Positions 12,590 through 26,314 are shown, numbered from the stretch's first letter. The stretch: 64,000 nt of DNA from Pontederia crassipes (GCA_030549335.1 JAUKPH010000018.1:124001-188000); one strand, 5' to 3'. Notes: generated from the letters alone by a model not told the origin. Made by a program: numbers and translations.

Positions 12590-13151
12590 ATATCAAATTA
12601 GTCAATGATCGTTGAATAGAATTAATAATAAATTGACAATTGTTATTGAATTGATAAATGACTATTAAACTATACAAAAATATTAGTTATTAATTTATTA
12701 TTGATCTGGTATTGATAACTAAGAATAGTTAATTGATAATTGATAAAAAAAATGACCTATTGATTATTACCTGATTTATTATTGTTAAATTGGCTTATTG
12801 TATTGACTGTTTAATTAGCCGTTTAGTGAATTGTCTTATTTTTTATCGAATAATTTGATTATATTTTATACCCTATGTATTGATTATTTTGTACCAATGA
12901 AGTTTCCCTACACCTAAATCTATGGAGATGACGAATAATTAAAGGATGATCTGATAGGTGGTGGCTGAGTGCTTAGTTCGTTGATTGATAATATTGTACA
13001 CGAAATATGATTGAGTAATTAGTATTATAGTTTATTATTATTATTTGATATTTTTATATTATGATCATTAATTATTATTATTGATTTTTTTCATATTTAT
13101 GATTATCTTTTGAAACAATTATTTTATAAAAAAAGTGATAGCATCCAACTC
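12590..13151. other. very AT-rich intergenic
   Basis: Low-complexity sequence made of repeated ATTGATAATTGAT-like words. No gene seen. Confidence 0.6.
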
Positions 13152-13154
13152 TGA

Positions 13155-13171
13155 CACTACAAGAAAATAGC
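13155..13171 (+). repeat. CACTA left terminal inverted repeat
   Basis: CACTACAAGAAAATAGC, preceded by TGA. Its first 13 bases equal the right end on the opposite strand. Confidence 0.95.
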
Positions 13172-13194
13172 TTATTACAGACCATCTGTAATTT

Positions 13195-13640
13195 GGCCAG
13201 AACCGACGAAAATGACATTTTTCGACGAGTTTTCCGACGGATAGCGTCCGTGCGAAAGCGAGGCATTGCAAACGATTTGCGACTGTTATCCCTGAATCGT
13301 CGACATCTTCAACGGTCCAGCTGGCGGGTGCGACCGTCGAACGTTGAAGATTTAAGATGGTTTGAGCCATCGATATGTATCGACGGTTTGAACTATCGAT
13401 ATTATCGACGGTTCAAACCATCTTAAATCCATATCGACGGTTTTAGCCGTCGACTCGATAGTTGAATTTTGACAGCTCAAACCGTCCATAAATTTTGACG
13501 ATTAAAATCATCGATTATTAGCGACGATTAGGACCGTCTTTACGCTTGCATGGACGGTTAGAATCGTCGATAAGTATCAAAAAAACAATTGATGATAATT
13601 ATTTTTTTCATGTTTCCGACAGTTCTGACCGTCGAAAACA
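13195..13640. repeat. CACTA left subterminal repeats
   Basis: Many copies of a short motif around CGACGGTT(T)NAACCGTCG in both orientations, several of them palindromic pairs such as GACGGTTTTAGCCGTC near 13436. In En/Spm elements such subterminal motifs are the binding sites of the TNPA protein; binding here is inferred. Confidence 0.9.
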
Positions 13641-13699
13641 ATAAAAAAAATGTCAAAAATTGGCTGTCCAAATAGATAATACAATGAAAGATCCATTTG

Positions 13700-14160
13700 G
13701 ATCATATAAGTCACCACAATTGTCCATGCATCACATAATATCCAATGACAACATAATATCCATCACATAACTTAACATCCATCACCACAACACATAACAT
13801 CCAAACAAAATATCCAAACTTAAGAAATGCAACACAACACATAGTTTCCAAATATAATATCCAAACACAAATGCCAAACATAATATCCAAACACAAATGC
13901 CAAACATAAGTAAGCAACGAGATGGTCGGAGCAAAGAGATGTGGTCTCCGTCACAAAGAAGATGGACACATAGGCCAAGCAAAGAGATGTGGTCTCACTT
14001 TTCTCGTCGGATCTCAAGAATTTGAAGAATTGGCATTTCGATCCACCTTTTCGCAAGACACCACACTCATCACTGTACAACACAAAGAATCAGGAGAGAG
14101 TGAGTTAAGAGAACATTTTTGCAAAATGTGTAAAAAACTAGGGGAAGAAAGTTAGCACCT
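13700..14160. repeat. short tandem and direct repeats downstream of the TNPA-like gene
   Basis: ATAATATCCAAACACAAATG occurs twice in tandem near 13855-13905, among looser CATAATATCCA copies from about 13735. GCAAAGAGATGTGGTCTC also occurs twice (about 13929 and 13979). Open frames across this stretch are rich in Trp, Leu and Cys because of the repeats and are not genes. It is the 3' flank of the TNPA-like gene inside the CACTA element. Confidence 0.7.
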
Positions 14161-14214
14161 TGTCCGAGCGCAACACAACACACAAAAAAACTATAAAAGT
14201 AAGTCGTCCTCGTC

Positions 14215-16626
14215 GTCCTAGTTGTCGGCTGCGCCATGCATGATGACATGCACCAGTTTCTTCATTTCATTTTTGGTACGACGTTCACGTTGTTCGAACT
14301 CCTTCCTAATTTTCGATGTAACCTCTTGCCTGATCTCTTGTGTCATCTCTTGTCTAATCTCTTGCCTAATCTCCTGCCTCATCTGATCAAGAATTTGTTG
14401 CATACCTTGACCAGAGGAACTTGAACCTGAAGTAGATTTACGACCATATCCAATATTTGCAGTACCGACAGAAGAACCGAGGCCGTAAATGCGACCCTTC
14501 TTCACCCCGACATAGTCTGTCCAAAGTTGTCTTGGGGTCAGCGGTGTGGTCCCCTCCTGCGTGGCTTGCGTAATATGCTCGACTTCTTTTGTTTTGTAAG
14601 ACTCCTGAAGGTAGAAAAATGATAAATCAACGATACTAAAAAATAAGATAAATCAATGACATTAATAAACCAGTTTTAAAAAAAAGGTCTTTAGAACCAC
14701 ACATTAATTTTACATGAAAGAAAATTGGGGGAATATGGATAATTAATGCTTGTGAAATATGAAAGTTCCTCATATCATGAAATAACGAGATTGAAAATTT
14801 AATTCCATCTAAAGGACAGTTAGAGTCTTGATAATTTTTAAAATAAGATGATGTATACGAACCTAAAATGTATACCACTGCCTAATTGTCTTAAGTAATA
14901 TGATATGCACAAAATGATATGCCCATAAAAGTTACCATAATTGAATACGCAAATGACATCCAATTAATGTTGTAGGAAACTAAATATATAAGGTTGAAAT
15001 TTAATGTTGAATATGCAAATGACACCAAATTAAATAGTCAAACAATGATCCAACAAGCATATATTTTTGTTCATGTATACTATTACTTTTTAAAAGAATA
15101 GATATGCAGTTGAACGCCAAACAAAAGCTTCCATAGGGAAATCATAACGTCATTCGTGAAATCTGAAGGAGAATAAATCTGAAGGAGAATGATGATTCGA
15201 TATACATAATGAAAGGAGGTACACGTTAAAATATGAAAAGGAAAATCAAGTAAATCTAAACATAGAACAACTAATAAAAAGATAAAAAAATTTACCAAAT
15301 GTAAACTTATCAAAGGTGAAAAGTGCTCAATTAAAATTTCCAAGAAGGTTATAACTTTATTTTAAAAAAATGCATACAATTTTTACATTAACATCGGGAT
15401 AACCATTGAGTTGCGACAAACCGGCATTAAAGAATATTTTCGAATGCCATTAACTCTTACTTATTAGGAAAAAGAAAATATATGTATAGGATATACTATT
15501 TCTTCATATCTTTTTATATAAGATTTTGAGTCCTAAACACACTACTCACATTTACCGGGATTAAATTTTTTTTCATTTGTCTTCTTATATATTTACTTAA
15601 AACTTAAAAAAAAAGAAACTCTTAAATTTACATACATATGTCTCCTGAGCAAATGATGAAACCCATTATTTATTCTTCTTCTGATGAGTTCGAAAAAATA
15701 CTTCGTCCTGAGTAGGTGGTCTACCCATCTCTTTCTCCTGCAGTTAAAAATGTCAAATAAAGTATAACATTTTGTCGACACAATATTGAATGACTTTACC
15801 ATTTTCTTGGCAATCGTGCTCGTGGATACACATCCGCCCGAATGCAAGCATGCTCCTTGGTCGGACTCTCGACTTGTTTTCGCTTTTTGACACTTTGATT
15901 TGTACTCATCGGTGGACCACTTTCGTAGCAATTCGATCCAAATGGCCTCGGAGATCCAATTGGGCCGTTCTCCAACTACTCGAGCTTCCGAAAGCATCAC
16001 GGATAATCTCTTTGAGCACCGAGAATTAAAAGCCTTCCACATTTATTCCATATTCTCGGGCTTCCACCACACATAAGTCTGCATGTATATAAAAATAATT
16101 AAAGTAGTACGAAGATAAACACTAATGTCCAAGTTGACTTCTAAGGATACCTGGAATTCATTAAATAGCATATGTCTCGTGACATAAGGAACTTCCCTCC
16201 ATGTAAGTCACGCATTAGTATACCTATGTCGCAACATTTTACTAACTACGGCAGCCGCAGGTTTCGACGGTACAAACCTGGAAGAATACAAAATTATAAA
16301 ATGCGATGAGTAAATCACAAAATGAATAAGGATTCGAAATACATAAAATAAAACTTACCCTAGATTCCCATCTGATTGTAAAAATGCTTTGTGCACACGA
16401 TTTGAAGAAGCCTGGTCTGAGCCTTCCACGAAAATAGGAGCTCTAACGGGTTCTTTTGGCAATTGTGTCTCCACGTCCGCAATATCAACGTGAGAGAAAG
16501 GAGCCGGCGGAGGTTGTTGTTCTATTATGCGAATGCCCGTGACTGATCTAGGAGCTGGCGGAGAAGAATTATCTGTAGGACGACCTTCTCCTTTTCCTTA
16601 TTTTTTTCTTTTACCAAAACGAAACA
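14215..16626 (-). pseudogene. TNPA-like CACTA protein (plant transposase Ptta/En/Spm family)
   Basis: Read on the - strand in several exon-like blocks. An N-terminal block from the ATG at 16624-16626 contains Pro-rich PAPRSVTGIRI and PPPAPFSHVDI but has a TAA after nine codons. A block at about 16145-16275 contains KPAAAVVSKMLRHRYTN and VPYVTRHMLFNEF. A block at 15790-16070 contains WWKPENME, RPNWISEAIWIELLRKW, and a Lys/Ser-rich KCQKAKTSRESDQG. A block at 15640-15740 contains KEMGRPPTQDEVFF. The last block (14218-14590) contains LTPRQLWTDYVGVKKGRIYG and a charged helix with repeated RQEI units, likely a coiled coil. This order matches the second ORF of plant CACTA elements, whose product binds subterminal repeats. 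At least two in-frame stops are present. Exon limits are approximate. Confidence 0.8.
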
Positions 16627-17129
16627 TCTGCATTCAATAAAATTTAATGCAAGTCAAATTTACAATTGACACAAAACTCTAATTTGACAACGTCTCGACC
16701 TGACTATGTTCGGCTACGTCTTGTGTCACATCTTCAGGATTGGAATTGTACGTATAACTCGAGAACCAATTCCTAATATCCGGAGGTGCTTATATAAATA
16801 AATAAATTAATTCGATTAAGTTTATGCGTAAAATTGTGATCATTATTTCAAACACTCACGAAATGGAAGCGAATATGAAAATGCACCATCCTCGTCAGGC
16901 ATCCGTCGATCCGATTGATCGTCAACATGCATCCTTGTGTCACATCAAACAATATGGCGAGATAGGATAATTTGAATAAACCATTATGATACAACATCAA
17001 TATTAGTCTTGTTCGAACAATTCGTAAGATAAGAATAGTCGTAATACAAGATCCCGATAGTCGTAAGATAAAAATACAAAATGAGCATGACATTAGGTAA
17101 TAATAACATTAGTTATCATATGAGTTACC

Positions 17130-19359
17130 ACATGACTAGTACTCATCATCATCATCATCATCTGAAAATGACGTAGTTTCAAATTCATCTTTGTTCGAAG
17201 CATTCTCGTCATTTTGTATGTCAGCATTATCGAAGTCTTCAAATACTTGTTCTAAATCTTGTAGATCGTCGACTAATTCGGTATCTACAATATGGGCCAC
17301 AGAAGTATGTGAGTCATCTTGATATGCACATTACAACGCACCATTGTGCTTTGTCCCTGGTCTTCTCCGAATATGACACATAATATACTTGTCTTGTAGA
17401 AGACGGAATAATGAAAGGATCAAAACGATCATAACACCTATTGTAACGTATTTCAACTATTTTGAAATCTTTGTGAACTCGCATCCCTCTCCTTTTCTTT
17501 GGATCAAACCAATTACACTCAAACAATGTGACTCTATTACCTCTAGTGTATTGTAGTTGAATTATGTCTTTGAGAATCCGTAGTAGTCACGGTCATTTTC
17601 TTCGTTCGTGGATCCTTTGACGCATACTCCACTGTTCACGGTTTTCTTCTCGATCGACCAAGTTTCCGTGTGAAACTTATAACTATTCACAAAATACACC
17701 GGCCAACTTTTCACCTCTCGAGTCGGTCCCCATGCCAAATTATGGAGACCAGACATCGTGCTGGTACTGAGAACCTAAAAAGAAAATGAATGTCAAGAAT
17801 AGACCGTGAAGACTTCAAATTGACCAACATCGTAAGAGTTACCTGATCCTTAAACCATGGTGCGAAGTCATTCTCGATTCTATCTTGAACATGTTCTTCA
17901 GGGACATTGTAGTACTACAACAAAGCACTACATACAAAGTGATGGCTAAATCAAAATGTTGTTTGAGAAGACAAGTTAAAAAAGAACGCATGGAGAATAA
18001 ACTTACTTAATGTACCCTTTTACCTCCTGCGTATTTAGAATGACATGATTCGTGGCAGACTTGAATTCTGCATCACTCAACCATCTACTTCTTGGCTTCC
18101 CAAAATATCGTCCTAACTGATTGAAGATAGACAAAGATGCCACAGCAGATTGTTCTTCTGAAACCTCATCATTTCGATAAACTCTGGTCCTCGCACACTG
18201 AACATGGGATTCAAAGTAGTAGGAACAGAAGTACGAAATCTCTTGAATCATATACGCTTCACATATCGATCCTTCGACACGTGCTTTATTCTTAATCGTC
18301 CTTTTAATTCGATTAAAATATCTTTCAAAATGATACATCCACCTATATTGTACTGATCCACCTACCCTTGCCTCATGTGGCAGATGAATAGGTAAGTGCT
18401 CCATGGAATCAAAAAATCCTGGTGGAAATATTCGTTCCAACTTATATAATATTATCGAAATATTACGTTCAAATTGGATCATATTTTTCATCGTTAATTA
18501 TTTTTACCCCCATTTCTCAAAGTGAACGCATCTGAGTGCTTCATGCAACATGGACAAGCTAGTTTCCCTGCGTTCATCCAACCAGACAACATCCCATAGG
18601 CAGAAAAATCATTAATGGTCAATTTTGTTTGGTCAACACATCACAAGCGACGACACCATCTCACAGTTCTTTTAACTCGTCAATTAGAGGCTATAAATAC
18701 ACGTCTATCCTTTGTTTAGGACTGTGAGGACCAGGAATAATGCATGTAAAAACATATAAAGTGCGGACATGCAAATCCCAAGTGGCAAATTATATGGTGT
18801 TACTATGACCGGCCAACAAGAATAAGGAACTGAAGTCTGACCATATGATGTAAAATCATCCGCGCATAATCCGAGCCTTATGTTCCTTTCGTCCCTAATA
18901 AAATCAGGCTGCTTACGATCAAAATATTTTCACGCTTCCCCATCCGATGGGTGAAGCATGACACCTTCAGAAGTATTATGCTTTGCATGCCACTTCATTT
19001 GTAACGCTGACCATATAAATGAGTATAGTCTTTTAAGTCTTAGAATAAGAGGCAAATAATACATTCTTTTCACAGCCACTTGAGTATTGTTAGTCATTTT
19101 ATATCGTTCAGCCCTACAAAATTTGCATTCATTTAGATTGATGTCGTCGTCATAATATAACATACAACCATCGCAATAACAATCTATTTTAGTTGAGCCA
19201 AGACTAAGTTTACTAACCAATCTTTTTGTGGGGCCCCAGTTGGTGTGACCTCTTTTAAAATATTTAGAAATACATCAAAACATGCTTGTGAAATATAGTG
19301 GTCGACTTTCAAATTCAACAATCTAATAACAAGTGATAGTTCCGAATGACTTTCACACT
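17130..19359 (-). pseudogene. TNP2-type CACTA transposase, central and C-terminal part
   Basis: On the - strand, downstream of the gypsy insertion. WPECESHSELSLVIRLLNL (from 19359) continues the frame found at 28470 across the insertion. Next come KIDCYCDGCMLYYDD and CKFCRAERYK (19080-19180), then HPSDGEA (about 18940), all typical of TNP2. MLSGWMNAGKLACPCCM (about 18530-18600) follows. The block at 18003-18491 (FPPGFFDSMEHLPIHLPHEA, ARVEGSICEAYMIQEISYF) is the DUF4218 domain. The block at 17314-17756 (FECNWFDPKKRRG, VYYVSYSEKTRDKAQW) is DUF4216. An acidic Asp/Glu-rich tail lies near 17130-17270. Stops between blocks show decay, though some gaps may be introns. TNP2 would be the catalytic transposase of the element. 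Confidence 0.88.
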
Positions 19360-19364
19360 CGGGC

Positions 19365-21523
19365 TGTAACGCCCCGAGACCCACGTGACTTTCACGTGCT
19401 CAGAGTCGTCCCAGAGGCGCTACTCAATTTTCTATAAAATATTTTTGCGGAATAAAATCTATAAAGTGCGGAATATAAAATATAAATGCGGAAGACTTTT
19501 CAAAAATAATAACTAATAATCCATAATAATCGAAATGCTAAAACATCCATGAGTTTACAATTCTAATAAGTGCGGAAATAATAAAACTAAATCACTAGAT
19601 CTAATGCCATGTGCAACATCTGTCTGTCACTGAGCGTAGCCACCTGCAGGACCCTCATATATAGCTCTCTCACCTGCACGGATACAGGTACAGGGAAATA
19701 TCCATGAGTATAAAAATACTCAGTACGTAGGGTCTAAAAGACAATCAATATGCTCAATCGAAAATAAGACAAAATCAATAATGAGTCGATTGAGCAGTCA
19801 ATACAATTAATCAATTAACAATTTATCAATATGAACAATGTATCAGGCTATGGTCAACAGACCAATGTAAATCAATAACAATTGTTCCAATTAATAATTA
19901 TCAATTGCCTGATTAATAATTAACAATTTCCAATTCAATAATCAATGGTCATTGGCCAATAACAATCCAATTCAATAGAGCAATAATAATTGCCAACTCC
20001 ATGCCAATATATCCAAATGACCATGATTTAATTGCATTCACTTAAATTCCAATTTCAATTCAATTCAATTCGATTTGATTTTCAATGTTCGGAGTTATCC
20101 AATTCAATGAGGAGCGCTCAGTCAATTAAGAGACACCATGCCACTTTCATGCAGGCCAGTGAGGGATCAGTGCCACGGCAAGCTCGATACGATTCAATGA
20201 GTTCGTGTATGGTGGGGGACGAGTGACCATACACAGGACAGCCATAGCTTTTACACTATCTGTCTCATTCAATTCAATTCAATTCAATTGGTCCCGGCTT
20301 AGTGCCAATCAGTGAACATGGGCCTAGTAGCTTTCGACTTTTATCTTGTTTACTTAAAATGTCTATCTTTAAATAAATTATCAATTTGATTAGATAAATT
20401 CTGAACTCAAAAATAAGTAGGTCAACAATACAATCAAAATCAAAGTTCATCATAATATAAACAGATCAATCACCAACAATATCATTAATACATCAAATTA
20501 ATTAATAACAACAATAATAATCAGTAATTAAAATTTATTCAAAAATAAATAATAACTCTCGGTGGGTACTCTCTGTTCATTACGGTCGTAACATCATTTT
20601 TTTCTCTCTTCATCTTCTCTGATTTTTACGGCCGTAAATTCTCTTTCCTTTTTTTTTCTACATCTTTCTCTCTCCAGATTTTACCCCCTATTCCATTACG
20701 GCCATAAACTTTTACCCCCTATCCGTTACGGCCGTAAACTCCATACTTCTTATTATTATTTTTTTTAACCTTTCTCTCTCTACATCTCTCTATTCCATTA
20801 CGGCCAAAAACCCTAACTCTTCGGCCTTAAACACTTTTTTTTTCTTTTTTTCATCTTTCTCTCTCTATTCTATTACGGCCGAAAACCCTAACTCTTCGGC
20901 CGTAACACCCTTTTCTCGGCCGTAATAGATGATTTCTCTTTCTCTCTCTATTTTTCTCTCATTGCTTTTACTCCTTTCTATCTCTACATGAATCTCGCCT
21001 TCTAGTTACGCCCCCCTCTTTTCGGTCGGGAACATCACGTGTCGAACAGACAATTACGATCAGAAATTTACGACCGTAACAAATTTAATTTAAAACTAAA
21101 TTGCGTCGTAAAACATCACGACACAATAACAACCAAGCAGAATCCCCCCTACGTACTTGCGCGCCTTGTTTTTTGACGTCGCCGAAGACGAAGTCGAAAA
21201 TCACGCAGACGAAGCCAAAATGTTCGTATCCCCCTATTCTTATTTATAGTGTTGACAGATTTTTAATTATTCTCTAACCATATTATCTAATCTCAATCAA
21301 ATTAAATCCTCTAATTTATCCTTTTAACCACTCCCTATTTATTCTAATATTTAATTAGATAAATTACGAAATTAATTGAATAATCCTATCCCTAATCAAA
21401 CTCCTCTCGATTTTATTTTATTTTCGGAATTATTAAATATAGTAATATTAATAACAATATTTTTTCAAAATAAAATAATAAAATATCTATTTATTAAATC
21501 CTGAAAAAATCAGGGTCGTTACA
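19365..21523 (-). repeat. gypsy B 3' LTR
   Basis: TGTAAC...GTTACA, 2159 bp. It contains recurrent ATTACGGCCGTAA words (about 20580-20930), a purine/pyrimidine-rich CTTTCTCTCTC stretch, and repeated AATTCAATTC. Confidence 0.96.
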
Positions 21524-21538
21524 TCATAACCTCCTTAA
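21524..21538 (-). promoter_or_regulatory. gypsy B polypurine tract
   Basis: On the - strand TTAAGGAGGTTATGA directly abuts the 3' LTR; this is the expected plus-strand primer site. Confidence 0.7.
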
Positions 21539-21582
21539 AAATAAATTCGTCATCGAATTTGAATAAAAGAAATTATATTATT

Positions 21583-24500
21583 TCATCTAAATAATTCTGG
21601 AAAATCTCTTCTCATTTTTTCTTCCATTTTTCATGTGGCATCTTCATCTCTATGATGTGTCCAAGCCACCCTCACCATGGGTATCATTTTATTCTTCATA
21701 TGCTTAGTTTGGTACTCCAAGACTTCTATAGGCTGCTCAGCATATGACAGATCTACATTCAAATTTGGTTCCTCCATATTCACCACATTAGCATCATCAT
21801 ATTGGTACTTGCGCAACATTGACACGTGAAAGGCATTATGCACGTGTCCATATGATGGAGGCAACGCCAACCTGCAAGCTGCATCTCCGATCAATGCAAG
21901 TACTTCGAAGGGGTCAACATGTCTTGGACTCAACTTATCCTTCTTGCTGAATCTCATTACTCCTTTCATTGGAGAAACTTTTAACATAACTCGATCTCCT
22001 ACTTTAAAATTTTGTTCTCTTCTCTTCTTGTCAGCATATGTTTTCTGTCTTGTCAATGTTGTTTTCAACCTCTCTCTAATAAGGCGAACTTTTTCAGCAT
22101 CTTCCTTGGTTTGCTTCATTAACTCCTCTGATAAGAATTGTCGTCCTCCCACCTCACTCCAACAGATGAGGGAGCGACAAGGCCTTCCATACATGGCTGC
22201 AAATGGTGCCATGCCTATGCTGGAGTGGTAACTGTTATTGTATGCGAACTCGATCAGTGGGAGGTGCGTGTCCCAACTGCCACTCCAGTCCAATGCACAT
22301 GCACGGAGCATGTCTTCTAACGTTTGAATCATTCGTTCAGATTGCCCGTCTGTCTGAGGATGGAACGCAGTACTGAAATTTAATTTTGTTCCAAAAGCAT
22401 TTTGGATGCTCCGCCAAAATTTGGCCGTAAATCGTGGATCTCTATCCGACACAATGGAGACTGACACTCCATGTAGTCGGATAACCTCCTTAATATAAAT
22501 GTCCATCAGACTTTCGACAGACTGTTTCCATTTGATGGGGATGAAATGGGCTGCCTTGCTAAACCGGTCCACCACCACCCATATTGCATCATGGCCTTGT
22601 TGAGTTCTTGGAAGCCCAGTGACGAAATCCATAGTCACCTTTTCTCATTTTCATTGTGTGATTCCAAGTTCTTGTAGTACACCGTAAGATCTCTGATGTT
22701 CCACTTTCACTTGTTGGCATACTAGGCATCTTGCAACGTACTCAGCCACATCCTTCTTCATATTATTCCACCAGAAGGTCCGTTGCAAGTCTTTGAACAT
22801 CTTCATGCTTCCAGGATGAATGGTGAATTCTGACTTGTGGCATTCATCCAACACTTGTCTTCTCAATGCTTCATACTCAGGGACCCACAATCGTCCCCTA
22901 TATCTGATCACTCCATTTGTGACCGTAAAATCTGTAGAAATCTTTTCGCACAACTTGAGTAGGTGGTTGTACTCGTTATCGTTTGGTTGTGCTTTGCCTA
23001 TCTTCAATAGTAGCTCGGGTTGCATGCCGAGGTGTGCCATAATTCGTATACCATCGCTGCTGGTCACTGGACTGACCTGAATAATGCAGTCAATCATATT
23101 CAAACGACTCACTCTCAGGCATGCGAGTGATCCTCCCCATTTTCTTCTAAGTGCGTCAGCAACTGAGTTTGCATTCCCTGGATGATAGCTGATAGCAAAC
23201 TCATAATCCTTTAGAAACTCAATTCACCTCCTCTGACGCATATTCAAGTCTTTTTGAGAGAAGATGTATTTCAAGCTATTGGGGTCTGTGAAGATTTCGA
23301 ACTCTTCTCCATATAAATAGTGTCGCCAAATTTTGAGGGCGAAGACCACAGCTGCTAATTCGAGATCATGCGTTGGATAATTCTTCTCATGCTTCTTTAA
23401 TTGTCTTGATGCATATGCAATTACCTTCCCGTGTTGCATCAAGACGCATCCCAAACCAGTGCTGCATGCGTCGCTATATATGACATAACCTCCTTGGCCT
23501 GAAGGTATGGTCAGAATGGACGCCGTTGTCAGTCTCTTCTTTAACTCTTGAAAACTATCTTCACACCTCTGTGATCATTCATACTTAATGCCTTTCTTAG
23601 TGAGATTTGTTAGTGGCGATGCAATTTTGGAAAAGATCTGAATGAATCTCCTGTAATATCCAGCAAGTCCAAGAAAGCTTCTAATCTCTGATGCATTTTT
23701 TAGTTGTGCCTAGTTGGCAACTGCTTCCACCTTTGCAGGATCTACCGATATTCCATTTTCACTGATAATATGCCCGAGGAACATAATCACTTTCAATCAA
23801 AACTCACATTTTGAGAATTTGGCGTACAATTTGTGCTCCCGTAAGGTTTGTAGCACAACTCTTAGATGTTCCTCGTGTTCTTCTGGGCTCGACGAATATA
23901 TAAGAATATCGTCGATGAAGACGATTACGAACTTGTCCAAGTATGATCTGAATACTCTATTCATCAAGACCATGAAGGCTGCGGGGGCATTGGTCAGCCC
24001 AAATGGCATCACTAAGAACTCATAATGCCCGTATCTTGTTCTGAAAGCGGTCTTCGGCACATCATCATCAGTGATTCGTAGTTGATGATAGCCACTTCTC
24101 AGATCAATCTTCGAGAATACCTTTGCCGAAGACAATTGATCGAACAGGTCATCGATTCTTGGTAGTGGATACTTGTTCTTGATTGTGACCTTGTTCAACA
24201 TCCGATAGTCTATGCACAGCCTCATCGACTCGTCCTTCTTCTTTACAAACAATACCGGAGCGCCCCATGAAGAAACGCTCGGTCAAATGAATCCCTTATC
24301 CAACAACTCCTGTATTTGGGTTTTCAATTCTAGAATTTCCGCTGGAGCCATTCGATAAGGAGTCTTTGATATAGGTGCCGTGCCTGGCACCAAGTCAATG
24401 CGGAATTCAATCTCCCGTCATAGTGACAATCCTGAAACGTCATCTGGAAAGACGTTTGGAAACTCCTTTACCACAACAATGCTATCTCGATCTACTTCAA

Positions 24501-26118
24501 CTCTGTCTATCTTGATCACACTTGCCAGGAAACCCCGGCATCTTTTCTTCAACATCTTTTGTGCCTTTAAAGCTGACACTAGGATCTTGCCCCTCTCTAG
24601 TGGTGTACCTCTGACAACAGTCTGAGGTCCTCCTGGCATTCCGATCAGTATTTTCTTTGCTCGGCAATGTAGGTAGGCGTTATGATAGGACAACCAGTCC
24701 ATACCCAACACCGCATTGTAGTCCCTGATCGGAATAATGATAAGGTCTGCGGAGAAGTTCTTGCCTTCCACTTCGACCGACACCATGGGGATGTACTTCT
24801 GGGTAACGATGGACCCCAGAGGTATGCCAATGTCAAGTGGAAAACTAGTCGCTTGTGGCTTTATGCTCAATAATGGAGCGAATTGCTCCGAAATGAACGA
24901 ATGTGTAGCACCTGAATCAAACAGAATATTAACATGAACACCATCAATTTTTAGCATACCTTGGATGGTGTCATTCGTCTTTTGCTCGTCTGCAGGCTTC
25001 ATGTTGTATACTCGGCCTTGCACCATTCTAGGTGGTCCGTCGTTACGTTGCGGAGGAGGTCCAGCACGCCTTGGCTCTTTGCAGTCTCTAGCGAAATGGC
25101 CCATCTTACCACAGTTCAGATACGCTCCAGTTCTCCGGTAGCACTCACCGGGATGCATTCTATTGCAGTAGTTGCACGGTGCTCTAGGCGGTTGAGGCTC
25201 ATTCCTCGCTGGATATGGTCTTCCCCGATTGCGATCATCTCTGCGGCGGGAATCTCGCCTAGCTTGTCTTCTATCTTTATTTCCATATATGTTCTGATAC
25301 TGATTGGCCGGTGCTTGGCTTTATTGCTTGTCAACTGTCTTATCACCATCTTCTAGATAAATGGCGAATTCTTCAGCAAATTGGAGGGTCTGGCAGTTAC
25401 CCCCCTTTACCCTTTCTCTGAGGTTGGATTTCAGGCCATCCACCTAACGCTTCACTCGATCAAGTTTCGACTGCTGTAAGGTGGAGTACTTCTCTAGGCT
25501 CAGAAACTTGAAAAGGTACTGCTTTATAGTCATAGTACCCTGTTAGAGTGTCAGGTACTCCTTCTGTTTCATGTCCCTTTCATAGGCAGGTATGTAGCGA
25601 TTCTCGAACGCCTTCTTGAATTCTTCCCAGGTGATGTGGTCCTGGCCGGAGAACGTAGTGAGCTTGGTGGCCTTCCACCAATCTCTGGCATCTGCCGTCA
25701 GTTTTCTTGTGGCGTAGATCATTTTGCGGTCCTCGCCGTAATTCATCTCAAGAAATATCTGTTCTATCTCCTCAATTCATTCATCTACATCCTCAAAGTC
25801 ACCCTTCCCGCTGAACCGAGGGGGCTGCAACCTGAGGAACCGCTCAATGGTGTCTTTACGATCATGATGTGGTGGCACATTGGGACTCGAGTACTCAGCG
25901 TGCACATAGTGGAACTCCGATGGTAGTAGTCCCTGTCTCAGTTGTTCCTCTCGGTACCCATTAGCCTGGGCCTGATCCACCTGGAAGTCATGTACTTGTT
26001 GTCTACTCATTTCTTGGCTCAAAACGCGTTGATTATTAGGTTGAGAACATTGGGCCTCCTGACCGGCCCACTGTAACCCACTTCTGGGAGCTCGTGATAT
26101 CTGATTCAGAAATACCAT
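21583..26118 (-). pseudogene. gypsy B gag-pol polyprotein, one frame with many nonsense codons
   Basis: Starting at ATG 26118-26116, one frame runs 1511 codons to the natural end FPELFR and a TGA at 21583-21585. In order: gag (25450-26118, with RFSGKGDFEDVDE and ARDWWKATKL), a zinc knuckle (NCGKMGHFARDC, about 25090-25115, whose first Cys is now Tyr), protease (ILFDSGATHSFI, about 24910), RT (FIDDILIYS, about 23910), RNase H ([19 protein letters not shown]), integrase zinc finger (HKSEF...CLVCQQV, 22690-22840), core (SIVSDRDPRF, DGQSERMIQ), GPY-like DPFEVL, and chromodomain (21640-21740). No frame shift is needed. In-frame stops at 21631, 22645, 22651, 23224, 23575, 23710, 23797 and 25777 sit where the family has Trp. 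Others include 24283 (Arg expected), 24418 and 25543. It cannot make protein as it stands. Confidence 0.95.
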
Positions 26119-26299
26119 CTTAGGAGGAATCTGTTCTCACACAACAATTACAATAAAATTCATAAGTGTGAGCTCAATAATACATAGCACAATTCAATAT
26201 TTACTTGACCCTACTGGATGGCTGCAGTGGTTGCTCATGTCAGTTGCACATGGACTCAATTCTACCTATTTAGAGATAGCTAAGAAGTGTCTCTCCTTA

Positions 26300-26309
26300 G
26301 GCTCTGATA
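26300..26309 (-). promoter_or_regulatory. gypsy B primer-binding site
   Basis: On the - strand this reads TATCAGAGCC, five bases inside the 5' LTR. It matches the usual plant site complementary to the 3' end of initiator tRNA-Met (TGGTATCAGAGC); the leading TGG is altered. Confidence 0.75.
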
Positions 26310-26314
26310 TCTTC

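Noticed and set aside
13711..14083. Cys/Trp/Leu-rich open frames
   Set aside because: They translate short tandem repeats in the CACTA 3' flank.
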